DNA of 31,041 nucleotides from positions 1 to 31,041 of the IMG/VR virus record IMGVR_UViG_3300010885_050382. The stretch is one strand, 5' to 3'. Positions 11,892-20,564 of the stretch are shown here, one piece after another. The translations under genes and the position numbers were made by a program. Below the pieces are notes generated by a model, which did not search any database, was not told where the DNA came from, and worked only from the letters and a program-made list of their open reading frames with translations. Source of the stretch: a virus. Each line of letters opens with the position of its first letter. Position 1 is the stretch's first letter.

Positions 11892-13364
11892 ATGCCCAAT
11901 ATTCCACCCAAAGATGCTGAAGAAGAGATGCTGCGCTTGCAGCTCCGTCTGCAATTACTCGATGCCCACGAGAAGGCAACCACTGGCTTTCTTGACTTCT
12001 GCCGATACGTGTGGCCCGAGATGATCGTCGGGGAACACCACAAGATCATTGCTAAAGCCTTGGACCGCGTAGTGAGCGGCGAGTGCAAACGCCTGATGAT
12101 CGCGATGCCGCCACGGCACGGTAAATCCCAGATGGGCAGCTATCTGTTCCCTGCCTACATCATGGGCAAAAAACCTGACTCAAAACTCATTGTTGGCTCG
12201 CACACCGCGGACCTCGCACAGCGCTTCGGCCGGATGATCCGTAATCTTGTAGACGATGAGAAATACAAGGAGCTCTTCCCCGGCATGACCCTGTCCATCG
12301 ACTCCAAGGCCGCAGGCCGGTGGAACACGGCCCAAGGCGGTGAAGCCTTTTTCATTGGTAAGGGCGGTGCAATGACCGGGCGCGGCGGTAATATTGTTGT
12401 GCTGGACGACATCTTGGACGAGCAGGACGCTCTGTCTGATACGGCTATGGAGAACACGTGGGAGTGGTACACCTCCGGCCCGCGTCAACGTCTGCAACCA
12501 GGCGGCGCAATCATTGTGATCAACACCCGTTGGAAGACAGATGACCTCTCTGGCCGCCTGTTAAAACAGCAGGGCTACCTCAAGTCTGATCAGTGGGAGG
12601 TCCTGGAGTTCCCGGCCATCCTGCCTTCTGGTAATCCACTCTGGCCGGAGTACTGGCCCATCGATGAACTGGAAAAAGTCAAGGTATCCATTGGCCTGAA
12701 GAAATGGAACGCGCAGTGGCAGCAGCAACCTACGAACGATGAAGGTGCTGTTTTAAAACGCACCTGGTGGCGCAAGTGGACTGATCCTGAACCGCCGCAA
12801 TGCGAGTACCTTTTGCAGACCATGGACACCGCCTACAGCAAAAAGGAAACGGCTGACTTCTCGGTCATCGCAACGTGGGGCGTGTTCACCCCTGACATTG
12901 ACTCGGGCCCCAACCTCATTCTGTTGAACGTGCGCAAGGGCCGGTGGGATTTCCCCGAGCTCAAGCGGATCGCGAAGGATGAGTACCAGTACTGGAAGCC
13001 CGACAATGTCTTGATCGAGGCCAAGGCCACCGGCACGCCACTCCAGCAGGAACTCCGTAAGATCGGGGTCCCCGTCACGATGTTCTCGCCCGGCGGCCGT
13101 CGGCAGAATCAAGACAAGCTCAGCCGCGCGAACGCCGTAGCCCCTTTGTTGGAATCCGGCATGGTCTGGTATCCTGAGGGAATGGAATGCTGTGAGGAGC
13201 TTGTCGAAGAGTGCGCTGCTTTTCCCAACGGCAATAACGATGACCAGGTGGACGTGACAACCATGGCTTTGCAAAGATTTCGTCAGGGCAACTTTATTGC
13301 GCTGGACTCTGATGATCGGGAAGACGATAAATCGGATGAACGGGCAGTGGTTGAGTATTACTGA
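11892..13364 (+). CDS. terL: Terminase large subunit (packaging ATPase/nuclease)
   Basis: 490 residues, normal length. The N-terminal ATPase pumps DNA into the prohead and the C-terminal RNase H-like nuclease cuts it. Seen: Walker A MPPRHGKS at 72-79; Walker B IVVLDD at 168-173 followed by acidic residues; the TRWKTDDLSGRLL coupling region near 212-224. Nuclease acidic residues are Asp312 (TMDTAY), Glu376 (VLIEAKATG) and the Asp cluster 450-454 (NDDQVD). The ATG at 11892 has no clear Shine-Dalgarno site, unusual beside its neighbours, so initiation may rely on the leader. It is separated from the small subunit by about 5 kb. Confidence 0.95.
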   Translation: MPNIPPKDAEEEMLRLQLRLQLLDAHEKATTGFLDFCRYVWPEMIVGEHHKIIAKALDRVVSGECKRLMIAMPPRHGKSQMGSYLFPAYIMGKKPDSKLIVGSHTADLAQRFGRMIRNLVDDEKYKELFPGMTLSIDSKAAGRWNTAQGGEAFFIGKGGAMTGRGGNIVVLDDILDEQDALSDTAMENTWEWYTSGPRQRLQPGGAIIVINTRWKTDDLSGRLLKQQGYLKSDQWEVLEFPAILPSGNPLWPEYWPIDELEKVKVSIGLKKWNAQWQQQPTNDEGAVLKRTWWRKWTDPEPPQCEYLLQTMDTAYSKKETADFSVIATWGVFTPDIDSGPNLILLNVRKGRWDFPELKRIAKDEYQYWKPDNVLIEAKATGTPLQQELRKIGVPVTMFSPGGRRQNQDKLSRANAVAPLLESGMVWYPEGMECCEELVEECAAFPNGNNDDQVDVTTMALQRFRQGNFIALDSDDREDDKSDERAVVEYY

Positions 13365-13408
13365 TACCCAGTCTAAAATGTCCCATCTTTTCCCAAGGAC
13401 CTCGGACC

Positions 13409-15943
13409 ATGGCCCAACAAGCATTTGAAGACATAGCTGCTGCGGTGATGCAGGCCGAGAGCCGCGGTAAGCGGTACAAGGACGATGGTAAGACCTTGAC
13501 GACAAGCCCTAAGGGCGCTTTGGGTGAGATGCAGGTAATGCCTAAAACGATCCTTGATCCGGGGTTTGGTGTTGCTCCTGCCAAGGATAAATCCCCTGAT
13601 GAAATTGCCCGGGTAGGTCAAGATTATTTAAGAGCTATGCTTAATCGGTATGGCGACACGGAAAAAGCCTTGGTTGCATATAACTGGGGGCCGGGGTCCA
13701 CGGATAAATGGATTGCTGCAGGTGCCAATCCCAAGAAGCTGCCACCGGAAACAAGGACGTATGTTGATCGGATAAAGGGGTTTTTGGACAACGCCCCAGC
13801 CCCGAATGTTTCCCGTGAAACACAAACTCCTGCCGAGCAAACCATGGAACCGGCGTTGCGTTCCGGCATGACAGCGCAAGCTCCGGCACCAGCGCCAGCA
13901 CCAGCGCCAGCGCCAGCACCAGCGCCAGCACCAGCACCAGCACAGCCCCCTGCCCAATCCCAGTCCGCCGCCCCTGACCGGCTCGCGGCCCTCGGCCCAA
14001 GCTACCAAGCCGCCCTGGCTCTGTCGTTTCTGGCGGACACGGATGAAAAGGAAGACCGGGACGTGGAGCGCGAACCGGGCGTCGCGGAGAAGTATTTGGC
14101 AGAAATGGATGCAGTACCTAAATCTTCGGGTCTTGCTCAATTTGCCGACGTAAAAATACGGTCTCCGTTTGCTGAACCCCCGCAGCCGCAGATGCTGGCC
14201 ACCGGAGGCATGGTCCGCCGCGCTGGCGGCTCCCCAGAAACAGGGGAGCAAGCTCCGACAGCCGAGGAACTGGAAGCAGCAAACCGTCCGGCCACTGTCA
14301 ATCCCATGATTCAGCGCAAAGGTGAGGCCGCCAAGAGATTGGCGGCCATGCGGGATGTAAATACCCTGCCCGATCCCCGTACGTATTCTGCAGTTTCAGG
14401 ATTTTTGGGTACAAGGCCTGATGAACAGGGCTTTTCTGCCATGCACCCCGACCGGGAAGGCATCCGACAAGCTGGGGAAGCCGGTTTTTACGCGGGAACC
14501 GCGCTACAAGTCGCTCCAATCGCAGGCCAGGCAGCAAAAATGCTTGGAAAAGTGGCCGGGTCAGCGTTAAACGACCGAATATTGTCCGGTCAGAGCCTGA
14601 CACCCATCTTCAACACCCCTGCCCCCATCAATTTCGCGGTCAAACCACGTGGTGGCACGTTTGGGTATACCCCAACCGACCCTGAGCGCGTCAAACCTAT
14701 TACTGATTTGGGCAAATTGATGCAGGAGTATGGGACCGAGGCTCGGGATCTGGGTGCCGGTGACGAGCTTATTGATTTCTTGAAGGCCAAGGCCCCCAAA
14801 TACTTTACCAACAGCTACGGAACAGCCGATGATCCGCTTCGGACGGCGATCCGGGAGCGCCGGATTGAACCTTTTGATAGGGATGCGGAGAAAATAAAAC
14901 CCTACCTGGTGGATGCGGCAAACAATCCGGAAGCTCGTGGTCATTTGGCAGCCAAGTTGGACTTGGAGAAGGCCTACGATGAGCGCACGGGGATTCGCGC
15001 TTTTGCTTTGAAGCCTGAGGACAGCACAAGTGGGTTTCAAAGAGGAATGCGGGAAGATATTTCTACAAAATTGGGGCAAGAAGGTGTCCCGGTTGAGGCG
15101 CGCAACCTCCCCGAAATCAATGATTACTCTCGAAGCGATTTCACAGCTTATCCGACCAGTTCTGCCATGCTTCGCAGGATGGTGGAGAGCCAAGAAACGA
15201 TGCCGCCCAACATCCAACGAGCGTTGCAGACAGGCGAGACCATTTACGACGCGCGGCCAAGCTTTTCCTTACTTGAGCCTGCCAGTGTTATTGAAGCGCT
15301 GCAAGAAGTACCGGCCAACAAGCTCAAGAACATGAGCTTCCCCGAGGCTTTGATTCAAGGCACGCAGGCCTTGGCCCCGGTCCGCGATTACCTCACCGCT
15401 GTAGGCTTGGCAGAAAAAGGTGCAAGCGTTCCCCGCAAGGCTCTTGACTTGTTCACCACCCCAGTGCAAAAAGCTCCGTCTTTTGGCGGCAACTGGGTGA
15501 CGATTGACAAGCCGGTGGCCACCAGAATGGAAGGCGAGTTGATGAACCATTCGATAGGTGGCTACAGCTCAGGTGACAATTACGGCATGGCATACACCGG
15601 CCTGCCGTATGGCGGCAAAAAGGCCTTTGACGAAGGTTTGGTTCGCGTGTACTCTCTGCGGGATGAGCGGGGCTATCCTGCGGTCACCGTTGAGATGGCC
15701 AAGTCAAATGGTGGCAAGGCAGACACATGGAACGTGACGCAGATTCGTGGCCGCTTCAACTCCGAGCCGCCGCCCGAGGCACGGGATGATATTTTCCGTC
15801 TGTTAGAAAAAGTTGATACCCAAGACGGCTTAAAAGATATCAGGCAAAACAGTTATTACAAGTTGTCCACAGGAGAATCTGGACCAGGCTCAGTAGTAGA
15901 CTGGAACCATGAATACGGCCTGTGGAAACTTTCCGGCGAATAA
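13409..15943 (+). CDS. Lytic transglycosylase fused to a large polyvalent-like protein
   Basis: 844 residues. Residues 1-125 are an SLT lytic transglycosylase: catalytic Glu17 in MQAESRG, GALGEMQVMP at 36-45, and VAYNWGPG at 89-96; it cuts peptidoglycan. A Pro-Ala repeat linker (about 156-181) follows, then a long region without a recognised fold. The C-terminal part (about 690-800) has a pattern like the PcfJ-type domain of polyvalent proteins: GELMNHSIGGY, then LVRVYSLRDERGYPAVTVEM, then VTQIRGRFNSEPP. No signal peptide is present. Its place between terminase and portal and its size suggest an internal virion protein that enters the cell with the DNA and opens the cell wall. The transglycosylase is confident; the PcfJ comparison is from memory. 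Confidence 0.85.
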   Translation: MAQQAFEDIAAAVMQAESRGKRYKDDGKTLTTSPKGALGEMQVMPKTILDPGFGVAPAKDKSPDEIARVGQDYLRAMLNRYGDTEKALVAYNWGPGSTDKWIAAGANPKKLPPETRTYVDRIKGFLDNAPAPNVSRETQTPAEQTMEPALRSGMTAQAPAPAPAPAPAPAPAPAPAPAQPPAQSQSAAPDRLAALGPSYQAALALSFLADTDEKEDRDVEREPGVAEKYLAEMDAVPKSSGLAQFADVKIRSPFAEPPQPQMLATGGMVRRAGGSPETGEQAPTAEELEAANRPATVNPMIQRKGEAAKRLAAMRDVNTLPDPRTYSAVSGFLGTRPDEQGFSAMHPDREGIRQAGEAGFYAGTALQVAPIAGQAAKMLGKVAGSALNDRILSGQSLTPIFNTPAPINFAVKPRGGTFGYTPTDPERVKPITDLGKLMQEYGTEARDLGAGDELIDFLKAKAPKYFTNSYGTADDPLRTAIRERRIEPFDRDAEKIKPYLVDAANNPEARGHLAAKLDLEKAYDERTGIRAFALKPEDSTSGFQRGMREDISTKLGQEGVPVEARNLPEINDYSRSDFTAYPTSSAMLRRMVESQETMPPNIQRALQTGETIYDARPSFSLLEPASVIEALQEVPANKLKNMSFPEALIQGTQALAPVRDYLTAVGLAEKGASVPRKALDLFTTPVQKAPSFGGNWVTIDKPVATRMEGELMNHSIGGYSSGDNYGMAYTGLPYGGKKAFDEGLVRVYSLRDERGYPAVTVEMAKSNGGKADTWNVTQIRGRFNSEPPPEARDDIFRLLEKVDTQDGLKDIRQNSYYKLSTGESGPGSVVDWNHEYGLWKLSGE
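13877..13945 (+). repeat. CCAGCR hexamer repeat encoding a Pro-Ala linker
   Basis: About eleven tandem copies of CCAGC(A/G) code for an alternating Pro-Ala rod between the transglycosylase and the rest of the protein. Such tracts can change length by slippage. Confidence 0.85.
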
Positions 15944-15952
15944 GGAACAAAG

Positions 15953-18364
15953 ATGCCAATCGAAAAAAATAACGATCTGCCTGCGGGCAATATGGATGTT
16001 GAAGTTGAAGATGTTGCGGCAGGGGAAATGCCTGACATTGAAATCATCATTGATGATGAGGGCGGCGCTGAGATAAACCTTGGCGAAGAAGACGACGAAG
16101 AAGTGCCGTTTGACGCCAACCTTGCCGAGGTCCTCGATCCGGGAGTCTTGGCACAGATCAGCTCAGAGCTCATGCCTCTGTTTGACGCGGACCAAGGCTC
16201 GCGCAAGGATTGGGAAGAGCAGTACGGCAAGGGCTTGAAGCTCTTGGGCTTTACCTTTGATGAGCGCACCAAACCGTTCCGCGGCGCGGCCGCCGCAACG
16301 CATCCATTGCTGACTGAGGCCATTGTGCAGTTCCAGGCCCAAGCGCTGAAGGAACTCATGCCTGCCGAGGGTCCTGTGCGTACCCAAGTCATGGGCAAGG
16401 AGACACGCGAGAAGTTGATGCAGGCCGACCGCGTGCGCGACTTCATGAACTACCAGATCACGGACGTGATGGAAGAGTACACGCCTGACTTTGATCAGCT
16501 TTTGTTCTATACCGGCTACGGCGGTTCTGCATTCAAGAAAGTCTATTACGACGAAGACAAACAGCGCATGGTCAGCAAGCTGATCCTGCCCGACAACCTC
16601 TACATCCCCTACAACGGTTCAGGCGTCATGAGCGAATGCGCTCGGATCACGCACGTTGTGCCAATGTCCGTAAACGATTACCGCAAAGCCGTGCTGCGCG
16701 GGCAGTATCTGGACAATGCTCAAGAGCGCAGCAGCGCGGACATGGGCAACAACATTATTAAAAAAGAAACCGACCGCGTGACCAAAATGTCGCCCAACGC
16801 GGACGACGAGGAAATGGAATTGCTGGAATTCCAAATTGATTGGGACTTGGCAGGCTTTGAACACGTGGATGACAATGACGAGCCAACCGGTTTGCGCTTG
16901 CCCTACGTCATCACCATTGACAAAACCTCTGGTTCAACAGTAGGCGTGCGCCGCAACTGGAAAGAGGGCGATGATCTGTACCGCCGCAAGCAGTACTACG
17001 TCCACTACATGCTGGTCCAAGGCCTCGGCGCATACGGCTTGGGCTTTTTGCATCTGGTCGGCGGCTTGAGTCAGGCGGCTACCGCCGCGTTGCGCCAACT
17101 GATCGATGCCGGTACGCTGGCCAACCTGCCAGCAGGCTTCAAGGCCAAGGGCGCGCGCATCATGAACGACGATGTGCCGCTGCAGCCGGGCGAGTTCCGG
17201 GACATTGATGCCGGTGGCCAGGAGCTAAGCCAAACCCTTATGCCCTTGCCGTATAAAGAACCGAGCCAAACCCTGTTTGCGCTATTGGGTTTCTGTGCAG
17301 ACGCAGGCCGCCGCTTGGCCAGCGTTACCGATATGCAGGTAGGCGACAGCAACCAGAATGCTGCCGTGGGCACCACCATTGCTCTGCTGGAAAAGGGTGG
17401 CCAGGTCATGTCCGCCATCCACAAGCGCTTGCACTACTCCCAGAAGATTGAGTTCAAGCTCTTGGCCAAGGGTTTTGGTGAGTACTTGCCGGACGAGTAC
17501 CCGTACGACGTGCCGGGCGAGACGCGCACCATCAAGCGCAGGGACTTTGATGACCGCATTGACGTGCTGCCCGTTTCTGATCCCAACATCTTCTCCGTGG
17601 CTCAGCGCATCACCATGGCGCAAACCCAGTTGCAGTTGGCTCAGAGTAATCCGCAGATGCACAACATGTATGAGGCCTATCGCCGCATGTACCAGGCCAT
17701 CGGCGTGCGGGATATCGATCAGATTCTGAACACGCAGAACGTGGACAAGCCTAAAGACCCGGCCAGCGAGAATTCGCAGGCGCTGGACGGTTCACCGCTC
17801 AAGGCATTTGCTGGTCAGCAGCATGACGCCCACATGATGAGCCACTTAATGTTTGCGCTGTCCCCAACAATGGCCAACATGCCGCAAGTTACGGTCACCA
17901 TTCAGAAGCACATTTTTGAGCACCTTCGATTAAAGGCGGAAGAGGCAACAGAAGCCGAGTTGTTCACTCAATACGGCACGGACCCAGACAGCCTCGTCTC
18001 TGCCCTGCAACGCGAAGCGATGATTGCTATCAAAGTTGCAGAGTTCTACCAAGAAGCCAAGAAAATGCAGACTGATCTGCAAGGACCGCCTGCCGACGAT
18101 CCACTGGTCGCGGTCAAGGAAAAGGAAATCCAAGCCAAGGCCGCGGCCGACGCTGCGGATGCCGAAAACGACAAGGCCCGCCTCCAACTGGACGGCCAGC
18201 GCCTGCAAGGGGACCTTATGGTCGACAAGGCCAAAGTGGCACTCGATACCCAGAAACTTCAGCAGCAAGGATCACAAAATGCAGCCCAAAACAGCCAAGC
18301 CCAACAAAATGCCCAACTCCAAGCCATCAGTCGAGCCCAAAAAGGTGGCAACCCCCAGCGATAA
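15953..18364 (+). CDS. Portal protein
   Basis: 803 residues, ATG at 15953 with AAGGAAC upstream. The portal is the dodecameric ring at the capsid vertex through which DNA passes. The N-terminal 60 residues are very acidic. The core (KDWEEQYGKGLKLLGF..DERTKPFRGAAAATHPLL.EAIVQFQAQALKELMPAEGPVRTQVMG) is a pattern I recognise from portals of this length in environmental podovirus-like genomes. A hydrophobic region near residues 340-390 (YVHYMLVQGLGAYGLGFLHLVGGL) and a Gln/Ala/Lys-rich helical C-terminus (about 690-803) fit the wing/stem and barrel regions. The last 86 bases overlap a small gene in another frame. Confidence 0.9.
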   Translation: MPIEKNNDLPAGNMDVEVEDVAAGEMPDIEIIIDDEGGAEINLGEEDDEEVPFDANLAEVLDPGVLAQISSELMPLFDADQGSRKDWEEQYGKGLKLLGFTFDERTKPFRGAAAATHPLLTEAIVQFQAQALKELMPAEGPVRTQVMGKETREKLMQADRVRDFMNYQITDVMEEYTPDFDQLLFYTGYGGSAFKKVYYDEDKQRMVSKLILPDNLYIPYNGSGVMSECARITHVVPMSVNDYRKAVLRGQYLDNAQERSSADMGNNIIKKETDRVTKMSPNADDEEMELLEFQIDWDLAGFEHVDDNDEPTGLRLPYVITIDKTSGSTVGVRRNWKEGDDLYRRKQYYVHYMLVQGLGAYGLGFLHLVGGLSQAATAALRQLIDAGTLANLPAGFKAKGARIMNDDVPLQPGEFRDIDAGGQELSQTLMPLPYKEPSQTLFALLGFCADAGRRLASVTDMQVGDSNQNAAVGTTIALLEKGGQVMSAIHKRLHYSQKIEFKLLAKGFGEYLPDEYPYDVPGETRTIKRRDFDDRIDVLPVSDPNIFSVAQRITMAQTQLQLAQSNPQMHNMYEAYRRMYQAIGVRDIDQILNTQNVDKPKDPASENSQALDGSPLKAFAGQQHDAHMMSHLMFALSPTMANMPQVTVTIQKHIFEHLRLKAEEATEAELFTQYGTDPDSLVSALQREAMIAIKVAEFYQEAKKMQTDLQGPPADDPLVAVKEKEIQAKAAADAADAENDKARLQLDGQRLQGDLMVDKAKVALDTQKLQQQGSQNAAQNSQAQQNAQLQAISRAQKGGNPQR

Positions 18365-18422
18365 GCCGGGCAAAACGTATGTTTATCGCAAAGATGCGTT
18401 CAAGAAAGTGTTGATTACGTAA
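18279..18422 (+). CDS. 47-residue Lys/Pro-rich protein overlapping the portal gene
   Basis: Frame +1 to the portal: it starts MQPKTAKPNKMPNSKPSVEP and ends TYVYRKDAFKKVLIT. A good ribosome site (AAGGAT, eight bases before the ATG at 18279) lies inside the portal gene. The frame runs 58 bases past the portal stop, which supports real coding. It is strongly basic. Role unknown; a small capsid- or DNA-binding protein is possible. Confidence 0.55.
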   Translation: MQPKTAKPNKMPNSKPSVEPKKVATPSDKPGKTYVYRKDAFKKVLIT

Positions 18423-18426
18423 CAAT

Positions 18427-18445
18427 AATGTGCATAATGCACATT
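18427..18445 (+). repeat. 19-base palindrome after the portal region
   Basis: AATGTGCAT, one base, ATGCACATT: a perfect nine-base-pair inverted repeat in the only non-coding gap of the head module. It is followed by a GACAG/CTGTC hairpin around GGGGCCCC (about 18455-18473). It may be an RNA processing or regulatory site; there is no T-tract. Confidence 0.6.
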
Positions 18446-18492
18446 AAGCCCACGGACAGGGGCCCCATCTGTCTGCTTCATTGGAATAATCC

Positions 18493-18678
18493 ATGCTTGA
18501 ATTTGCCGAAAGAACGCTGATTGCCGTCAAAGGACTTCGTCGCCAGACGGAAGACCTCATTGTGAGCGGCAACGTGAAAGATATGGAGCAGTACCGGTTC
18601 CTGATGGGACGCCTTGAGGGTTACAAGTTTGTTGAGATGGAAGTACAAGAACTTCTCGGCAAAAACCTAGACCAATAA
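18493..18678 (+). CDS. Small helical head-module protein
   Basis: 61 residues starting MLEFAERTLIAVKGLRRQTEDL; almost entirely helical (LIAVKGLRRQTEDLIVSG, DMEQYRFLMGRLEGYKFVEMEVQELLG). The ribosome site is weak (GGAAT). It precedes the co-chaperonin gene by 10 bases. Similar small genes after portal are common in related phages but have no assigned role. Confidence 0.7.
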   Translation: MLEFAERTLIAVKGLRRQTEDLIVSGNVKDMEQYRFLMGRLEGYKFVEMEVQELLGKNLDQ

Positions 18679-18688
18679 AGGAGCTCTA

Positions 18689-19141
18689 ATGGAAATGACT
18701 GCGCTGGAGAAGAAGTGGGCAGACGATGCTGCTGCTCACGTACCTGTCTTGGACGATGCTTATGACAAAGAGGGCAGCCTCAATGTTGACAAGATCGAAC
18801 AGAAGGTAATGGACCGAATTCCCACCCCTACGGGTTGGAGAATCGTCATCCTGCCCTATCGAGGGGCAGAAAAAACCAAAGGTGGCATTGTTTTGTCAGA
18901 CCAGACCCGTCAGCGCGAGCAGACGGCAACGGTCTGCGGCTATGTGCTGTCTGTTGGGCCACTTGCCTACGCCGACGAGAACAAGTTCCCGACCGGACCG
19001 TGGTGCAAGAAAGGTGATTGGATTGTCTTTGGTCGATATGCAGGCGCGCGCCTGCCGATTGACGAAGGTGAAATCCGAATTATCAATGACGACGAAGTCC
19101 TGGCTGTGATCCAGAATCCTGAAGATATCGTTCACCTATAA
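18689..19141 (+). CDS. groES: GroES-like co-chaperonin
   Basis: 150 residues from the ATG at 18689 with a perfect AAAGGAG site. Residues about 44-145 follow the Cpn10 fold: PTPTGWRIVILPYRGAEKT, the mobile-loop motif GGIVLS at 65-70 that contacts GroEL, VCGYVLSVGPLAYAD, KKGDWIVFGRYAGARL, and IRIINDDEVLAVI. About 40 extra N-terminal residues precede the usual start, so it is longer than bacterial GroES (about 97). Phages such as T4 use their own co-chaperonin (gp31) to fold capsid protein in host GroEL. The position between portal and scaffold suggests the same here. Confidence 0.9.
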   Translation: MEMTALEKKWADDAAAHVPVLDDAYDKEGSLNVDKIEQKVMDRIPTPTGWRIVILPYRGAEKTKGGIVLSDQTRQREQTATVCGYVLSVGPLAYADENKFPTGPWCKKGDWIVFGRYAGARLPIDEGEIRIINDDEVLAVIQNPEDIVHL

Positions 19142-19149
19142 GGCAAATT

Positions 19150-20055
19150 ATGGCAACTGAAATGGACAATGAACAATTAGAATTTAATCTCGGAGAAGAT
19201 GAAAAAGCTGCTACGGTGACGTTTGACAACGACGCCGACGGCAACCAAGAAGCAGGCAAAGTACAAAAAGAAAGTTCTACTCACTCCGATGAGTTGGGCT
19301 CGGTCAACGAGGCAGTACAGAAGCGTATTGCCAAGCTGACCGCCAAGATGCGCGAGGCCGAGCGCCGCGAACAGGCTGCCGTGGAGTACGCCAAGGGGCT
19401 GCAGAACCAGACTCAGCAGCTTCAGCAAACGCTGGTCCATACGGACTACAACCGCTTGAACGAAACCAAGTACCGTTTGGACACACAACAGGTCCAACTA
19501 CGCCAGATCATCCACAAAGCGCGTGAAGAAGGCGACCTTGACACCGAGATAGAAGCGCAAGAACGCCTGACCAACCTGCTCCAGGAAAAGGGTCAAGTTT
19601 CAGGCTGGTTGCAGCGACAAGAACAGGCCGTGCGCAATCCTGCACCGCAGCAACAATATCAAGCCCCTCAACAGCAGCGTGCGCAGCCCGACCCACAGGC
19701 CGAAGAGTGGGCCTCCCGAAATACTTGGTTTGGCCAAGATCGTGTGTTGACTTACGCTGCGTGGGGCATTCACCAAGAACTCATTGAAAAAGAGGGTGTT
19801 GACCCGCAAACGACTGAGTACTATACTGAATTAGATCGGCGTCTTAGGGAGGAATTTCCTAAGAGGTTTGTAGGCGAGCAATCGTCTAATCAATCTACCA
19901 GACAACAGCGTTCCGCGCCTGCTGTTGCCCCTGCATCCCGGAGTTCCGGAATAAATAGTGCGCGCCGAACTGTCCGGTTATCACCGAGTCAGGTTGCTAT
20001 TGCAAAGAAACTGGGTGTACCTCTTGAAGAGTATGCCAAGTACGTAAAGGAGTAA
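19150..20055 (+). CDS. Scaffold (capsid assembly) protein
   Basis: 301 residues, ATG at 19150. Acidic N-terminus (EFNLGEDEKAATVTFDNDADG), long coiled coil (about 55-165, NEAVQKRIAKLTAKMREAERREQ...), Gln-rich linker (about 170-190), and a C-terminal segment (TVRLSPSQVAIAKKLGVPLEEYAKYVKE) typical of phage scaffolds, where the basic C-terminal helix binds the capsid protein. The scaffold guides capsid assembly and then leaves. Position between portal and capsid genes supports this. Confidence 0.85.
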   Translation: MATEMDNEQLEFNLGEDEKAATVTFDNDADGNQEAGKVQKESSTHSDELGSVNEAVQKRIAKLTAKMREAERREQAAVEYAKGLQNQTQQLQQTLVHTDYNRLNETKYRLDTQQVQLRQIIHKAREEGDLDTEIEAQERLTNLLQEKGQVSGWLQRQEQAVRNPAPQQQYQAPQQQRAQPDPQAEEWASRNTWFGQDRVLTYAAWGIHQELIEKEGVDPQTTEYYTELDRRLREEFPKRFVGEQSSNQSTRQQRSAPAVAPASRSSGINSARRTVRLSPSQVAIAKKLGVPLEEYAKYVKE

Positions 20056-20058
20056 GTC

Positions 20059-20532
20059 ATGAGCGAAAAATTAGTTATCGACCGAGCCCCCCGTTCCGCC
20101 GAAAGCCGGGACAAAGAGACTCGTCGCAGGCCATGGCGTCCACCTTCGCGCTTGGATGCACCACCTGCCCCCGAAGGATTTAAATACCGTTGGATTCGTT
20201 CCGAGATCAACGGTTCCCTTGACAACCAGAACGTGTACAGCAAACTGCGTGAGGGATACGAACTTGTTCGCCCCGAAAATATTCCTGAGGAATACCGCGC
20301 AACTTTGCCCACGATGGACGACGGCAAACATGCTGGCGTGATTTCTGTTGGTGGACTCTTGCTTGCCCAGATCCCCAATGAGACGGTTGAGGAGCGTAAC
20401 GCGTATTTCCGCCAAAGGGCACAGGAACAGTTGACTGCTGTAGACAACGAGATGATGCGTGAAAACGCCCACTCTTCAATGAAAATCCAGTCCCCCGACC
20501 GGAGTTCGCGCACAACATTCCGTCAACCGTAA
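20059..20532 (+). CDS. Conserved head-module protein, unknown function
   Basis: 157 residues, ATG at 20059 with AAAGGAG upstream. It has a basic N-terminus (RAPRSAESRDKETRRRPWRPP), then PEGFKYRWIRSEINGSLDNQNVYSKLREGYELV, DGKHAGVISVGGLLLAQIP, and a helical segment ending MRENAHSSMKIQSPDRSSRTTF. I recall this pattern between scaffold and capsid genes in similar phages; no role is known. A minor capsid or assembly protein is likely from context. Confidence 0.75.
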   Translation: MSEKLVIDRAPRSAESRDKETRRRPWRPPSRLDAPPAPEGFKYRWIRSEINGSLDNQNVYSKLREGYELVRPENIPEEYRATLPTMDDGKHAGVISVGGLLLAQIPNETVEERNAYFRQRAQEQLTAVDNEMMRENAHSSMKIQSPDRSSRTTFRQP

Positions 20533-20564
20533 GGTTGATACTTTTTATCCTCTAGGAGATTCAA

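Noticed and set aside
12753-13505. 250-codon frame opposite the large terminase gene
   Set aside because: It overlaps confidently assigned catalytic regions of terminase and shows no motifs of its own.
13628-14251. 207-codon open frame opposite the transglycosylase gene
   Set aside because: It is produced by the Pro-Ala hexamer repeat and neighbouring GC-rich codons; its Trp/Cys/Arg-rich product has no protein-like pattern.
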